64,000 nucleotides of DNA from Procambarus clarkii. Its lineage: Eukaryota > Arthropoda > Malacostraca > Decapoda > Cambaridae. The notes below the pieces were generated by a model, which had not been told where the DNA came from, did not search any database, and saw nothing but the letters and a program-made list of their open reading frames with translations. A program made the translations under genes and the position numbers. Positions within the stretch are counted from its first letter, which is position 1. Each line of letters opens with the position of its first letter. Where the stretch lies: the NCBI RefSeq assembly GCF_040958095.1, contig NC_091172.1:5648029-5712028 (forward strand). Direction: 5' to 3'. Positions 43,946 through 54,999 of this stretch are shown piece after piece.

Positions 43946-44499
43946 GCGCCGCCCTGCTCCTTACTGTCCTAGTTGCATTGTCCCTCTCACGGTCGTGCAT
44001 GTCCTTCTTGAATGTCTTGACTTCCAGGACGAGCGTGTGTCTTGCTTTCAGACCGCCCCTCGCGGTCACCTGTCTCTCAATAGAATTCTTGGTGACTTGG
44101 ATACTTTTGATATCGTTCACCTTATGCGTTTTTGTTCTCGTATTGGCGTCCTTGGTGATATTTAGCGCCCTCTGATTGTTTTGCGCATTTGATGGTGCTA
44201 CATAGCCTTCCCGGTTTGGTGCCTTCTTTTGATAATTACTTACTTACTTCACTAAGTCAGATGAAACTATGTAAAGAGTGTCATATGGAAGTGATCAAAC
44301 AAATATTTGACGAGCATAATCAAACATGTGCCCAGTTTGAAAAATATATACAGACATCTACAGATAGCTTGAAAGCCAAGTGTGGAATTTGGTGAGAGGT
44401 TGTATGGTGAGATGATTATCAAAAGACAGCACGAAGCCCTGAATGGTATTCCAGTATAGCACTACTATATGTCAAGATAATCAAAAGTTTCCACACATC

Positions 44500-44775
44500 A
44501 TTCAGGATGCCAATACAAGAGCAGAAAGACATAATACAAGTGACGTTAAAGGAATCCAATTCACCAAGGATTTTGTTGAATTATATACGATTTGATAGTT
44601 AAGTAGGAATGCAACATTTCTGATCCTGAAAAAATCAGATTGTACAATGTTATTAGAAAAAGCAAATCTGACAGTAGGGGTGCAGTTTTTTTTGTTCCAT
44701 TTGGAGAACACGAGTTAATTGTGTGGCAAATATGTAACTTAGCCAGAGACAGGCAGGTGGAAAACGAAGGCAACG
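44500..44775 (-). pseudogene. decayed 3' end of a distant I/Nimb-like LINE
   Basis: On the minus strand, LAKLHICHTINSCSPNGTKK and then TAPLLSDLLF line up with LARLRIGHTRLTHGHLMERR and PAPYCPSCIV of copy 2. The end (SLVNWIPLTS...SALVLAS) lines up with the copy 2 C-terminus. It is much more diverged than copies 1-4, so it is older or from another subfamily. The rest of 44250-44883 is AT-rich with no gene seen. Confidence 0.5.
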
Positions 44776-45293
44776 GGTCACATTAGATAGTGGGTAATTT
44801 ATTTATAATAGTTAACCCCTGGGCTGCACAGCTATAAATAGCTGAACAGAGCAAGGCAGTAAAAAATTAAAATTTTCAATTCTAATACCCCTCCGTGGTG
44901 CCTCCTTGCCGTGGTGAGGGGCTCGCGTACACCTCCCTGGGACCGATGTGGGTTGCCTGTGCCCCCTCTCCTGCCCCCTCTTTGGGTGGTGTACGTGCTG
45001 AAGGGCACCATGTAGGGGCCTTGTGAGCCATCGGACCACCCGCTGGAGGGGTCGCCTGTGAGGGGCCGCCCTGAGTGGATGGTTGGGTGTCCAGGCTAGG
45101 GCAATAGGGGGACTGGGGTCTTGGCACCAGTGTGGGAGAATGAACGAAGTAGTAGGACTCCCCTGTTGAAAAGGGGGAGCACCGCTGGGGACGACACACC
45201 CTTCCTGCACTGGCCCGCGCTCGGCCTCCCTGGCTGCCCTGGTAGGTGGTATCCCTTGGTTCCAGGTCCCATCTCTTTTGTTTGGTTTGCTGT

Positions 45294-47152
45294 ATGGATA
45301 ACGACTTGCCTTCTATTACCCAGGCTCATGGGGTGGGTGACCAGGCCCCTGAGTCGGACCGTCCTGGAAGACCGGGATCTGTAGTCCCCGCTACGGGACC
45401 CGGTTTAGGCCCAGACCGGACTCTTCCTCCCTGCTCCCCTCCCTCCTCTGTGGTTGGGTCGAGCCCCAAGCCTGCTGTGGTGACTGTCTCGTCCCCTTGC
45501 ACGGCTCCATCCTTTGTGACTACTGCACCTTTCGACCCGTCTCTCTCTAAGGGTTTTCATCGCCGTCCCCGCCATGGCCGCTCTCGTATGCTCCCTTCCC
45601 ATCCTACTTCGTTCCATGCTTTGTTTGGTCCTGATACGTGGACTAAATACTTTGACCTCCTACCTTTGGATTCAACTCCTGATGATTTTTCCCTTCATAG
45701 GCATCTTATCGATTCCGTGGATGCCTCTTATCACCTTCAACCCTACTCGTCTTGGTACCCGTGTCGTTGCTGCTGCTCCTCAGGATGCAGCCACCCGCTT
45801 GGCCGCTTTATCCTGCCTTGGCGAGACCCCTGTTCGGGTCTCAAAGAACGCCCGATTGAATGCCAGTGTTGGCAGTGTTCTCCTCCCGCACCATGTTGCG
45901 ACCGGTGTTAGGGATCTCAAGGACTGCCACGAGGATATCAAGCATATCCTCGAGGCTCAGGGTCATTCTGTACTCCAGGTGGATACATTTACTCGTCCCC
46001 CTCGTGGTCATCGCCGTCTGCCCCTTAGGGTTGTGAAGGTTACCTTTGATGGTAGGTCCCTTCCGCCCTCTGTCATTCTTGCTGGTGTCAGATGCTCCGT
46101 TCAGGAATATATTCCCTCTCTGAGGCTCTGCGGTAAGTGCTGGAGGTTTGGGCATGGTACCCTCAAATGCTTTAGTCCTGTCTCTCTCTGTCCCCTGTTT
46201 GGAAGCGAGGGTCACTCTAAGTTAGAGTGCACTTCTTCCCAGGCCCGCTGCCTCAATTGCGGTGAGGCCCACCCTACTTTCTCCCGTGCATGTATTCGCT
46301 ACAAACTTGAGGCGGCTGTCCTCAGCTTGAAGCACCGAGACCGTTTGTCTTTTTGCTGAGGCTCGGCACCAAGTTCATCGTCTCCCCTCTTTCGCCGGTG
46401 TCTCCTATGCTCGCGTGGTGCGCTCTTCCTCTCCTCGTCCTTCCCGCCTTCCTCAGTCTCACAACCGTTTCCGAGCCTTAGACCCGGACACACCCACCAC
46501 CACCTCCCCTGTTTCCCTCCGTTCTGTTCCGAAGGGTCCCCCTCCTGGTTCTCTGTCTAGGGCTCCCCTTCTTTCTACCCAGTCTGTCACGTCTCCTGTG
46601 TCTTCTATTTCCTCTCCTTCTAGTCCTCCTTCCCGTCCTTCTCCTCCGTCTCCTGGCTCTCCACGCCGCCTGACTGTGCGGGCCGACGTCCATCGCTCTC
46701 CTGATGGTTGTGTTGCTCGCTCTCGATCTTCTTCTCCTATCGAGACACTGGAGTCTGTTGCCCAGTACGTTGCTGCTGGGACGCCTGTATCTTTGAGTCA
46801 GAAGCGGAAACCTGGCTCCTCTACTTCCTCCTCCCCTGTCGGTAAGAAAGCTTCGCTTTCTTCTTCACCCCCTCTCTCTGATTCTATCATTCCTTCCCCT
46901 CCCACTTCGGTGGTGGTGCCCCCTGTTCCTACTGTGGGGGTTTCTTTAGCCCCTGGTTCCATCTCGGTTACTGCCCTTGCTGAGGTGCGCTCCCCTCTTT
47001 CTGCCCCCCCTCCTCCCCTTCCTTCTCCTCCAGACCCTGCTCGTCCATCTTTGATCCGTCCTCCTGCTTCTTGCCCTCCTTCTTTACTCAGTTTACCCAT
47101 GCCCCCTAACCCTGACTTCGCTGACCCTGATCCTGACTCTGTGCTTTTTTAG
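45294..47152 (+). pseudogene. ORF1 of I/Nimb-like LINE copy 2, two frameshifts
   Basis: Starts at ATG 45294 (MDNDLPSITQAHGVGDQAPE). Frame changes lie near 45730 and 46355. The middle holds TRVVAAAPQDAATRLAALSC and VKVTFDGRSLPPSVILAGVR. Knuckles: CGKCWRFGHGTLKC (CX2CX4HX4C), then CPLFGSEGHSKLEC with Phe at the second Cys, then CLNCGEAHPTFSRAC. The tail is Ser/Pro-rich and ends SLPMPPNPDFADPDPDSVLF. This is the RNA-binding protein of the element. Confidence 0.78.
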
Positions 47153-47220
47153 CGTGCTGTGTTCCTTCTTCACCTTTGTTTCTTCTTTGCTCTCTGTTGC
47201 TCTCCTCTCTCTCTTTGCTG

Positions 47221-50200
47221 ATGTCTTTTCTCCAGTGGAACATCCGTGGATTTTACGCCAATTTCCTTGACCTCCAACTTCTCATTTCACAGTTTTCGCC
47301 CCTTTGTGTCTGTCTCCAGGAGCCGATGCTTGGTTCTCGTCCTGGTAGCTTCCGTGGCTATTCTTTTCTCTCCCCTTCCCCAGCTGTCGCTAGGGTCCAT
47401 AATTCTTCTGCTCTCTTGATTCGTTCCGATGTTCCCTTTGTCCCCTTACTTTTTTCCTCGCCTCTCCACTGTTCTGCCGCCCGTATCTTTGTGCGTAGAT
47501 GGTACACGGTTTGTTTTCTTTATCTACCTCCCACTGTCCCACTTTCTCTTCCCGATCTTAAACACCTCCTAGACTCTTTGCCGGAGCCTGTGCTCCTGCT
47601 GGGTGATTTCAATTGTCGTCATGCCCTTTGGGGTGATGTGCTGACAAACACCCGGGGTCGCCTCCTTGAACCTTTCATCCTCTCTTCTTCCCTGTCCCTA
47701 ATTAATTCTGATGAGCCCACTCATTTGGACTTTCGGACTCGCTCCCTTTCTTGTCTCGATCTTTCTCTGTGATCTTTCTCGTCATCCCTTTCCTTAGATT
47801 TCGGGTGGCGAGTCCTTGATGACCTCCATGGCAGTGACCATTTTCCTATCCTTGTCACTTTTTTCTCCTTCCGCCCTCCTCTCTCCTTCCCTAGGTGGCA
47901 GTTTGCCGAGGCTGACTGGCGCCTCTTTACTCTCCGTGCTACTATTTCCGACCTCTCCGTTTTACCTCTCCCTCGCGCCCTCCTTCTTTTTCATGACAGT
48001 GTCTTTGACGCTGCCCTCCACTCTATTCCTCGCTCTTCCTCTCGGGGAACGCGGAAGTGCGTTCCCTGGTGGAGTATGGACTGTGCTCGGGCTGTCCGCT
48101 GTAAGCGTGCAGCCTGGAAGAGACATCGCCGCCGGCAGACGGTTGAGTCTTTTCTTTTGTTTTGGAAGGCGAGTGTGGTGGCCCGTAGGACCATCCGTGC
48201 GGCTAAACGTGCTTGCTGGGAGTCTTATGTCTCCACCGTTACGTCCGAAACTTCTCTTCCACTGGTCTGGAAGCGTATCCGCAAGATTGCGGGTAAGTTC
48301 GTTCCCGATGTCTCACCGGTCCTTCGCCTTCATGGTACTCTTGTGGTGGACCCGTTGCAGGTTGCGACCGAACTGGGTTCCCATTTCTCCTCTGTTAGTT
48401 CTGGTTCTCATCTTCCCCAATCCTTCCTTCTTTGTAGGCCTCTCCTTGAATCTTGTCCTTTAAATTTCTGTACTTATCTTCACCTTCCCTGTTATGATCC
48501 CTTCTCTCTCTCTGAACTTCAATCTGCCCTAGCCCTTTGTGGTTCTTCGGCAGCGGGCTCCGATGGCGTTCATTATGAAATGCTTCGCCATCTCCCTCCG
48601 TGCATGTCTCAGTATTTACTGAGTCTGTACAATCGGGTCTGGAAGTCGTCGTCAGTCTCTGAAGACTGGCTCGATGCTGTTGTCCTCCCTGTTCAGAAAC
48701 CAGGGTCTCTCGGGTCATTCCCCAAGGACTTCCGCCCTATTGCTCTCTCGAGTTGTGTCTGCAAGCTCTTTGAACGCATGGTCAACGTTCGTTTGATGTG
48801 GTTCTTAGAGTACTATCGCCACCTCTCCCCTTCTCAATTTGGTTTTCGCAAGTGCCGCAGCACAACAGATGTCCTGGTGAACTTGGAGGTCTATATCCGT
48901 ACTGCTTTTGCTGCGAAGACCTCCGTTGTTGCCGTCCTTTTTGACCTGGAAAAGGCTTACGACACTACCTGGCGGTATCATATTCTGTCTCAACTTCATT
49001 CTTTTGGCCTTCGTGGGAACCTCCCTCTCTTCCTCCAGAGCTTCCTCTCTCGTTGTTCCTTTCGTGTGCGGCTTGGTACTGCTCTCTCTGCCCCTTTTCA
49101 GCAGTATGAGGGTGTACCCCAGGGTAGTGTTCTGAGCACTACTCTTTTTCTAGTTGCCCTCAATGGTCTTCTTTCCTCTCTTCCTTCTGGTGTCTTCTCC
49201 GCTCTCTATGTCGATGATCTTACCCTTTGTTGTCAGGGTGATGATTCGCCTCTCCTTCAACGCCGGCTTCAACTTGCAATTGATGCCGTGTCGTCTTGGG
49301 CCACAGGTCATGGCTTCAAGTTCTCTACTTCTAAGACTTGTGCCATGACTTTTACGCGGAAACGGGTTGTTCTTCGTCCCTCTTTGTCACTTTATGGTCA
49401 TCCCCTTGAATACAAAGATTCCGCGAAGCTTTTGGGGTTATTCCTTGACACTCGTTTGTCTTGGTCTCCCCATATCTCTTACCTCCGTGTTGAGTGCTCT
49501 AAGGCCCTTACCCTCCTTCGGGTCTTGTCCCATACTTCTTGGGGGGCAGATAGGCGCACTCTCCTTGCTTTACATTCCTCTCTCGTCCTGTCTAAGCTCG
49601 ATTATGGTTGCCCTGCTTACTCGTCTGCTTCTCCTTCTACTCTTCGCCATCTTGATGCTTTGCACCATACTGGGTTGCGCCTCAGTTCTGGTGCCTTTCG
49701 TTCGACTCCCATCCTTAGCTTATATGTTGACACTGGCTTCCTGTCTCTCCAGGACCGCCGTGATCGCTACTGTCTTCGCTATCTTGCGCAGTCCTTGCAA
49801 CATCCTTCCTCTCGCCTCTGTCGTGCTTTAACTCTTACCCCTCCTGCGGTTCCTGTTCCTCTTCACCACCTCCCTCTTTCTGTCCGGTTATCTCGCCTAC
49901 AGGATTCTCTCTCCGTTCGTATTTCTGATGTTTCTCCTTGTGTTGTTCCTTCTTTGCCCCCGTGGAGGGTCCCTCTTCCGCGGTTTTGTACTTCCTTGAC
50001 CCGTGTCACTAAAGCTTTTACCCCTCCTACGGTTCTAAAACGCCTTTTCCTCGAGCACTTTTCTTCTCACTCCCGCTCCGTTTCTGTCTTCACCGATGGG
50101 TCTAAGTCAGCGGACGGTGTTGGCTACTCTGTTGTTTTTCCTGATCGCACTTATATGTGTCACTTGCCTCCGGAGACTAGCATCTTTACAGCGGAACTTT

Positions 50201-50910
50201 ATGCTATTCTCTATGCTCTTCGTCTCCTGCTTTCTCGTTGTCAGTCTTCCTTTGTGGTTGTTGTTGTTAACTCTCGTAGTGCCCTCATGGCTCTCGGGTC
50301 CTTTAATCCGGTTCATCCAGTAGTTGTCGAGATCCAGCATTGGCTGTTTCTCGTTCACAGTAAATTTAAGTCGGTTGAGTTTTGTTGGGTTCCCAGCCAT
50401 ATTGGTGTGTCTTTAAATGAGCGTGCGGATGCTGCCGCTAAGGAAGCTGTCCGCTCTTGTCCCATCTCTCGTAAAGGCATTCTGTATTCCGACTTTTACC
50501 CGGTTATCCATTCCTCAGTCCTTACCCGTTGGCAGGCTTCTTGGTTGTCTGTTACTGGTAACAAGCTACGTACTCTTAAATGTTGTGTTTCCTCGTGGCC
50601 GTCCTCCTTCCACCGTAACCGGCGGTGGGAAACAGCTCTGGCGAGGTTGCGTATTGGCCATACTCGCTTAACCCATGGTCACTTGATGGAGCGCCGCCCT
50701 GCTCCTTATTGTCCTAGTTGCATTGTCCCTCTTACGGTCGTGCATGTCCTTCTTGAATGTCCTGACTTCCAGGACGAGCGTGTGTCTTGCTTTCCGACCG
50801 CCCCTCGCGGTCACCTGTCCCTCGATAGAATTCTTGGTGACTCGGATACTTTTGATATCGTTCGCCTTATGCGTTTTTGTTCTCGTATTGGCATCCTTGG
50901 TGATATTTAG
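47221..50910 (+). pseudogene. ORF2 of I/Nimb-like LINE copy 2, intact but for one stop codon
   Basis: 1229 codons in one frame from MSFLQWNIRGFYANFLDLQL to FCSRIGILGDI. Only TGA 47770-47772 breaks it, at a place where copy 1 has a Cys codon (SLCSSS). Domains in order: endonuclease (LLLGDFNCRHALWGD, GSDHFPIL); reverse transcriptase (PKDFRPIALSSCVCKLFERM, FGFRKCRSTTDVLVNLE, LFDLEKAYD, GVPQGSVLSTTLF, YVDDLTLCC near 49215); RNase H (VFTDGSKSADGVGYSVV at about 50089, TAELYAIL, CWVPSHIGVSLNERADAAAK); and a CCHC-type end (CPSCIVPLTVVHVLLECPD). All expected catalytic signatures can be read. The element primes DNA synthesis at a nick in the target. Confidence 0.88.
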
Positions 50911-51155
50911 CGCCCTCTGATTATTTTGCGTATTTGATGGTGCTACATAGCCTTCCCGGTTTGGTGCCTTCTTTTGATAATTACTTACTTACTTGACTGC
51001 CTTTGGTTATGACTGTGACTGGTTTTGACCGACATGTTGTGACTGACTGGTTCTGACTGGCTGCCACATAATAGAGGCAGTGAAAAGTGTGAAAGGAAAA
51101 TCTGGAAGTGATCCATGTTGTTGTTGTTTAAGATTCGTTACTCAGAACAATAACT

Positions 51156-51192
51156 TCCAGTAGCACGGGCTATGGTGAGCCCGTAAGTGGAG
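51156..51192 (+). repeat. short hairpin word of a possible SINE (acgggctatggtgagcccgt)
   Basis: ACGGGCT and AGCCCGT form 7-base arms around atggtg. I recall similar words in decapod tRNA-derived SINEs, but no tRNA-like head is visible here, so the call stays weak. Confidence 0.3.
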
Positions 51193-51324
51193 GCTCTTTG
51201 AAGCCAATTTCTGTATCAGTGGCTGATACTAGAGATCTGGCGATGAATGGGGGTCTTCATGATGGTTTTCAGCCTGGGGGGCTGGCTATACCAGTTATGG
51301 AGCTGGAGGGATTAGTGTGGACCT

Positions 51325-52053
51325 CTAGGTTTTCCGTTTTTTCTTTGCCTGCGACTTTGGCTGAGCAGTGCTGTCGTTGGAGTTTTGTGACATGGCCTCC
51401 ATGAGGAAGTCTTGAACCGTGTAGGTGTTGTAGTTGTGATGCGGCGGTGGAGCTCCTACTATGATTTCCTCGTCTGACGAGTCTGTAACCTCCGTAGTGG
51501 GCGTTTTTGTCTTTCGCCTCGCAACCTTAGGTGTCGTTGATTGGGGGTTGTAGCTACTTCAGGAGCGCTAGTGGTGCCGTTATCGTTTGTAGACAGCACG
51601 TCTGCTAGCGCGGCTGCTGAGATAGTGATGGTAGGAGTGTTGGGAGCTGGAGAAGGAATTACCTCTGTGTCGCCCGGGTCATGCGACCCAGAATGGTTCG
51701 GTTCTGGAGTCGGTGTTAAAGTTATGACCGCATGGTCGTCTCCTGGTAGTCGTCTACCTGGTGGTAGTCTCCGGAGTGGTAGAGGAGGCAGTGAGATTTA
51801 TGCTAGTGGCTATGATGGGGGCCAGGCCATTGTCTATGTATAATGCGTTTAGTTCACTGACAAAGCGCTGATTGTCTGGTCCTGCAAGCCTTTCCGCTAG
51901 TCTAATAAGACCAGGGATATATGCCAGCACGTGATGCAGGGGGCTGTGAAAGAGTCTTTGGGACCTTGGGTCCCCAATGAGAAGGCTGTGTCGCCTGCTG
52001 GGAGGAGCCACATGTTGGTAAGACTGGAAAGTCTTCTGGTCGATTAGTGAGAG
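51325..52053 (-). pseudogene. unidentified minus-strand reading frame with two frame changes
   Basis: Open on the minus strand from 52053 to a frame change near 51760: LIDQKTFQSYQHVAPPSRRH, then IGDPRSQRLFHSPLHHVLAY, IPGLIRLAERLAGPDNQRF and SELNALYIDNGLAPIIATS. After two frame changes (about 51760 and 51545) it reads as a Pro/Ser/Thr-rich linker, an acidic TTEVTDSSDEEIIVGAPPP, then QDFLMEAMSQNSND, and ends in a basic AKKKRKT before TAG 51325. The first part has normal amino-acid balance, hydrophobic helices and no low complexity, so it looks like a real protein. I do not recognise the family. The end resembles a nuclear localisation signal. It could come from an unrecognised transposon or an integrated DNA virus. 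Confidence 0.45.
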
Positions 52054-54055
52054 CTAATTCTTCGGCTGCGACGCATGTCCTCTCCGGAGACTGGAGGGTT
52101 ACACCCTCCGAGGTGGAGCCAAATCGCCTCTTTGAGTTCTGGGGGAACCTCTTTTCCAGGCCCTCGCCGCCGGACAACCGGCCTATTGAGTGCGGCTCTG
52201 GTCCTGCCGTTCAACATTTATTAGACCCCATATCACCTAGGGAGGTCCAGACCGCTCTACGGACAAGTAAGGTCTCTGCACCCGGTCCTGACGGGATAAC
52301 TACGCGTCTCCTCGGGTCCATACCACTCAGGGTGCTCACTAAACTGTTCAATCTGTGGCTAGCTAGCCGTTCCCTGCCACGTCCTTTCCGTGCGTGCAAA
52401 ACGGTGCCGATACCCAAGATTCCTAGGCCAGAAACCCCCTCACACTATCGCCCCATTACCATGTCTTCTACGATAGTGCGGCTGTTCCATAAGATCGTGA
52501 ACAGCCGAGTTTCTCAAGCAATCAGGATCGACGGGAGGCAGAAGGCGTTCATCCCTGTCGATGGATGCGCTGAAAACCTGGCGATCCTAGATGCTCTTCT
52601 TGCCGAGTCCCGCGCGCTAAAACATCCGGCGCATCTTGCGTTCCTTGACATGGAGAAAGCTTTTGATAGCGTTTCCCATGCGGCCATAGATCGTGCCATG
52701 GAGTGCAAGGAAGTCCCTAAGCCTCTTAGGGACTATATTATGTCGGGCTATGATGGCGCCTCGACTGTCATTTCCAGCCAGAAGGAGAAATCGAGGGTAA
52801 TCCCTGTGACTATTAAACAGGGAGATCCCTTGTCCCCGTTTCTTTTTCAACTTGGTGATTGATGAGGCAATCACCAGTGCTAAGAAGTTGGGGTTGGGGA
52901 TTCGTCTGGGGGAGGAAAGGGTGTCAGTACTAGTATTTGCTGACGATTTGGTCGTGGCAGCGGAGACGCTGGCCGGCCTTGAGGCGTTGATTGACGTTAT
53001 ATGTGATACCTTGAGCGGCGCTGGCCTGAGGGTCAACGCGGGAAAGTGACATTCACTGAGTTTACAGATCGATGGGAAGCGCAAGAAGTGGTATCTCGCG
53101 TCGCAAACGAGATTCCACGTCGGAGGCGCAGCCATGGATTCTATTGGCATCAGTGATGAGTATAAGTACCTTGGTATTCTCGTTGGTGCCGGTGGCAGGG
53201 GCCTCTCCTATGGCTCTATGTTTGAGGAGGGGATAGTTAACATCACGCAGGTCCCCCTCAAACCCCAGCAGAGGTTATACGTGCTGAAGCACCACCTTAT
53301 TCCTAAAATGAACCATCGTCTAATTCTGGGTATGGTGTTTAAGACTCAGCTAGCGAGAATTGACCGGAGGATGAGGCAGGCTATTCGTAGCTGGCTCCAT
53401 CTTCCGCACAACACCCCGAATGCGTTCTTCTACACCGACTGGAAGGACGGTGGTCTTGGGATGCCTGAGTTTGTCTTGTCAATCCGGCTGCATAAGAACA
53501 GGCGTTTCAGTAATCTGTTGGAGTCGGCTGACCCAACGGTTCGGGCAGCGGCCCTTCTACCAGCTATCCAGGATAAGATGCTTCGGTGGATTGGCCTGGC
53601 CTCGATTGGGGGTGAGCCAGTAACCAACAGAGCCGAGTGCTCTCGGACATGGCGAGAGCAGCTCTTCCACACGGCCAATGGTGCTACTGAGGTCCTCATG
53701 CGAGGTTCCCTCGTGCCTGAGGTGGATCTCGTCCGGCACCCGCCTTTTGAGCGGTGGGGAGTTCGCTCATGCTGTCCAAGTGAGAGCTAACGCTTTGGCC
53801 ACGCCGTCAAGGGCCACTAGGGGTCTCCCAGGTGCCAGCGGCATGTGTGATACATGCAGGAAACCTGGCACCCTTGGGCATATCTCACAAGCATGCCCAA
53901 GGACACATGGAGCACGGGTGGTACGTCATGACGATATCACCCGGTTCGTAGCTGGTCGTCTGAGACAGCGAGGGTATGAGGTGGTGAGGGAGGTGCGGAT
54001 ACCCGATGGTGGGACCTTTTGCAAGCCAGACATCATTGCTTGGAAAAGTAACTAG
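52047..54055 (+). pseudogene. R2-group reverse transcriptase and endonuclease
   Basis: Reverse transcriptase: VSAPGPDGITTRLLGSIPLR, HYRPITMSSTIVRLFHKIVN, KAFIPVDGCAENLAILDALL, LAFLDMEKAFDSVSHAAI and VTIKQGDPLSPFLF. A frame change near 52855 is followed by VLVFADDLVVAAETLAGLEA, with the catalytic Asp pair near 52940. TGA at 53047-53049. Then DEYKYLGILVG and a thumb region (RRMRQAIRSWLHLPHNTPNA, FFYTDWKDGGLGMP). After a frame change near 53745 comes the Cys/His motif CDTCRKPGTLGHISQAC (about 53848) and the endonuclease (RHDDITRFV, GTFCKPDIIAWK with its Asp near 54030). A TAG at 54053-54055 interrupts just before ILDTQVSADGFPL. Confidence 0.78.
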
Positions 54056-54450
54056 GCCATAATCTTAGACACCCAGGTCTCGGCTGACGGCTTTCCACTC
54101 TCCTGGCCACACCAGAGCAAATGTGACCGGTATGGCACCCCCGAGATCCTTCAATGGGTCAGGGATTACACCGGTGCTAATGCAGTCTCTGCCTCTTCAA
54201 TTACTTTGAATTGGAGAGGTGGGTTCAGCATTGAGAGTGCCCGTGTTCTTAAGAGGTTGGGCTTGACCAACGGAGACTTGGAGATCTGCTCCGTACAAGC
54301 CCTAACCTGAACCTACTCGATCTATCGTATGTGGTCCAAGAGCACGGGAAGGGGTTGATAATGATCACCCCTGGACATGGGCATGGGTGGACTTCCCTTG
54401 TGCCCCGACACCCAGAAGTACTAGGGTCAGTGGACTCCGGCTAAGTTTAC
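52054..54450 (+). mobile_element. R2-group LINE with restriction-like endonuclease (decayed)
   Basis: One-ORF LINE: reverse transcriptase followed by a Cys/His motif and a restriction-like endonuclease, the R2-group layout. The N-terminal part with zinc fingers and Myb is missing, and the 5' edge touches the minus-strand frame. After the coding part there is GC-neutral sequence to about 54980 that may be its 3' UTR (54450-54980 has no gene). R2-group elements often insert at specific sites such as rRNA genes. None is visible here, so this copy is either a dispersed type or a dead insertion. Confidence 0.75.
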
Positions 54451-54999
54451 CGGACGTCATCTTGGGGTACCACTTCCCCAGTGGCTTCACTTTGGAGATG
54501 GTGAGTGGATTGACCAAACCCGTGAGAGGATAAGCTACGGCTGGAGGAACACATGCGTGCATGTTCGCTGTCCTCTCCGAGGACTTGACTTGTTTCAAGC
54601 ATGTCCTTGGCATGTCCTTCCCGTGACATATTTTTTTCATGCACGTATGCCATTAAAGTTGATAGTCTCCTCTGGAGACGAATTCATTCATTTAGTGACA
54701 TGCCATTTTATTTTGTTTGTATTAGATTTAAATACCATCCTTTTTTATGTATCTCCAGGTGCATTTATTTTTCTTTTTGTTTTTGCGCACAGTAGGCCAC
54801 AACACGAGTTTTAGTTTCATTTAGTTGTAATGTGTTTTTAGGGTTATTGCTGCAGGGCCTCGTGGCCCATGCCTTGTGGCTGGGTCGTGGGGCTCTATAG
54901 CTAGATCAAAACCCTTCCCCCCCCCCCCCCAAAATAGCAAGGAGAGAAAAGGGGACAAAAAAAATGGTGGGTTGAACGCTTGGGATCTGGTCAAGGAGG
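54451..54999. other. probable 3' UTR of the R2-group LINE and flank
   Basis: No gene. Mixed composition, then AT-rich. A C-run of about 13 bases lies near 54919. The stretch ends where the minus-strand LINE copy 3 begins with its ggtaagtaagtaatt tail. Confidence 0.4.

Larger units (their letters stand above)
40533..44165 (+). pseudogene. ORF2 (endonuclease, reverse transcriptase, RNase H) of LINE copy 1
   Basis: Endonuclease MSLLQWNVWGYYANFLELQL, LLLGDFNCRDVLTNTR (about five codons shorter than copy 2) and GSDHFPIF. The reverse transcriptase has PKDFRPIALTSCVCKLFERK, GFRKCRSTTDVLVNLE, VLFDLEKAYD and YVDDLTLCC (active site near 42500). After that a deletion removes about 18 codons. RNase H: SVSVFTDGSKSAEGVGYSVV at about 43310, then TAELYAILYAL. 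C-terminal CCHC-type region YCPSCIVPLTVVHVLLECLD. Frame changes and two inverted duplications (41960, 43903) make it inactive. Confidence 0.78.
31640..44249 (+). mobile_element. I/Nimb-like LINE, copy 1, interrupted by a CR1/L2-like LINE and DIRS copy E
   Basis: Matches copy 2 (44884-50996) in order: ORF1 start at about 32171, ORF1 broken at 32332 and 33109, resumed at 38883-40464, ORF2 at 40533-44165, and a 3' UTR ending in attacttacttac at about 44249. Its 5' UTR (from about 31640, ttgttgccgtgagggggctt) does not match that of copy 2. ORF2 has an endonuclease, a reverse transcriptase and RNase H. Several deletions and two snap-back palindromes break it. The left edge is an estimate. Confidence 0.8.
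44884..50996 (+). mobile_element. I/Nimb-like LINE, copy 2 (nearly complete)
   Basis: A 5' UTR of about 410 bases (44884-45293), ORF1 45294-47152, ORF2 47221-50910, and a 3' UTR ending in attacttacttac near 50996. The 3' UTR (gcgccctctgattattttgc...) is nearly the same in copies 1, 3 and 4. RNase H after the reverse transcriptase and an AP-type endonuclease at the start place it in the I group of LINEs; Nimb is a guess. It is the most intact transposable element in the window. Its exact left edge is not certain. Confidence 0.85.

Noticed and set aside
52047..52177. Minus-strand frame 52177-51902 as part of the unidentified gene
   Set aside because: It is in a different frame and lies mostly opposite the reverse transcriptase start; the supported unknown frame ends at the TAG at 52054-52056.
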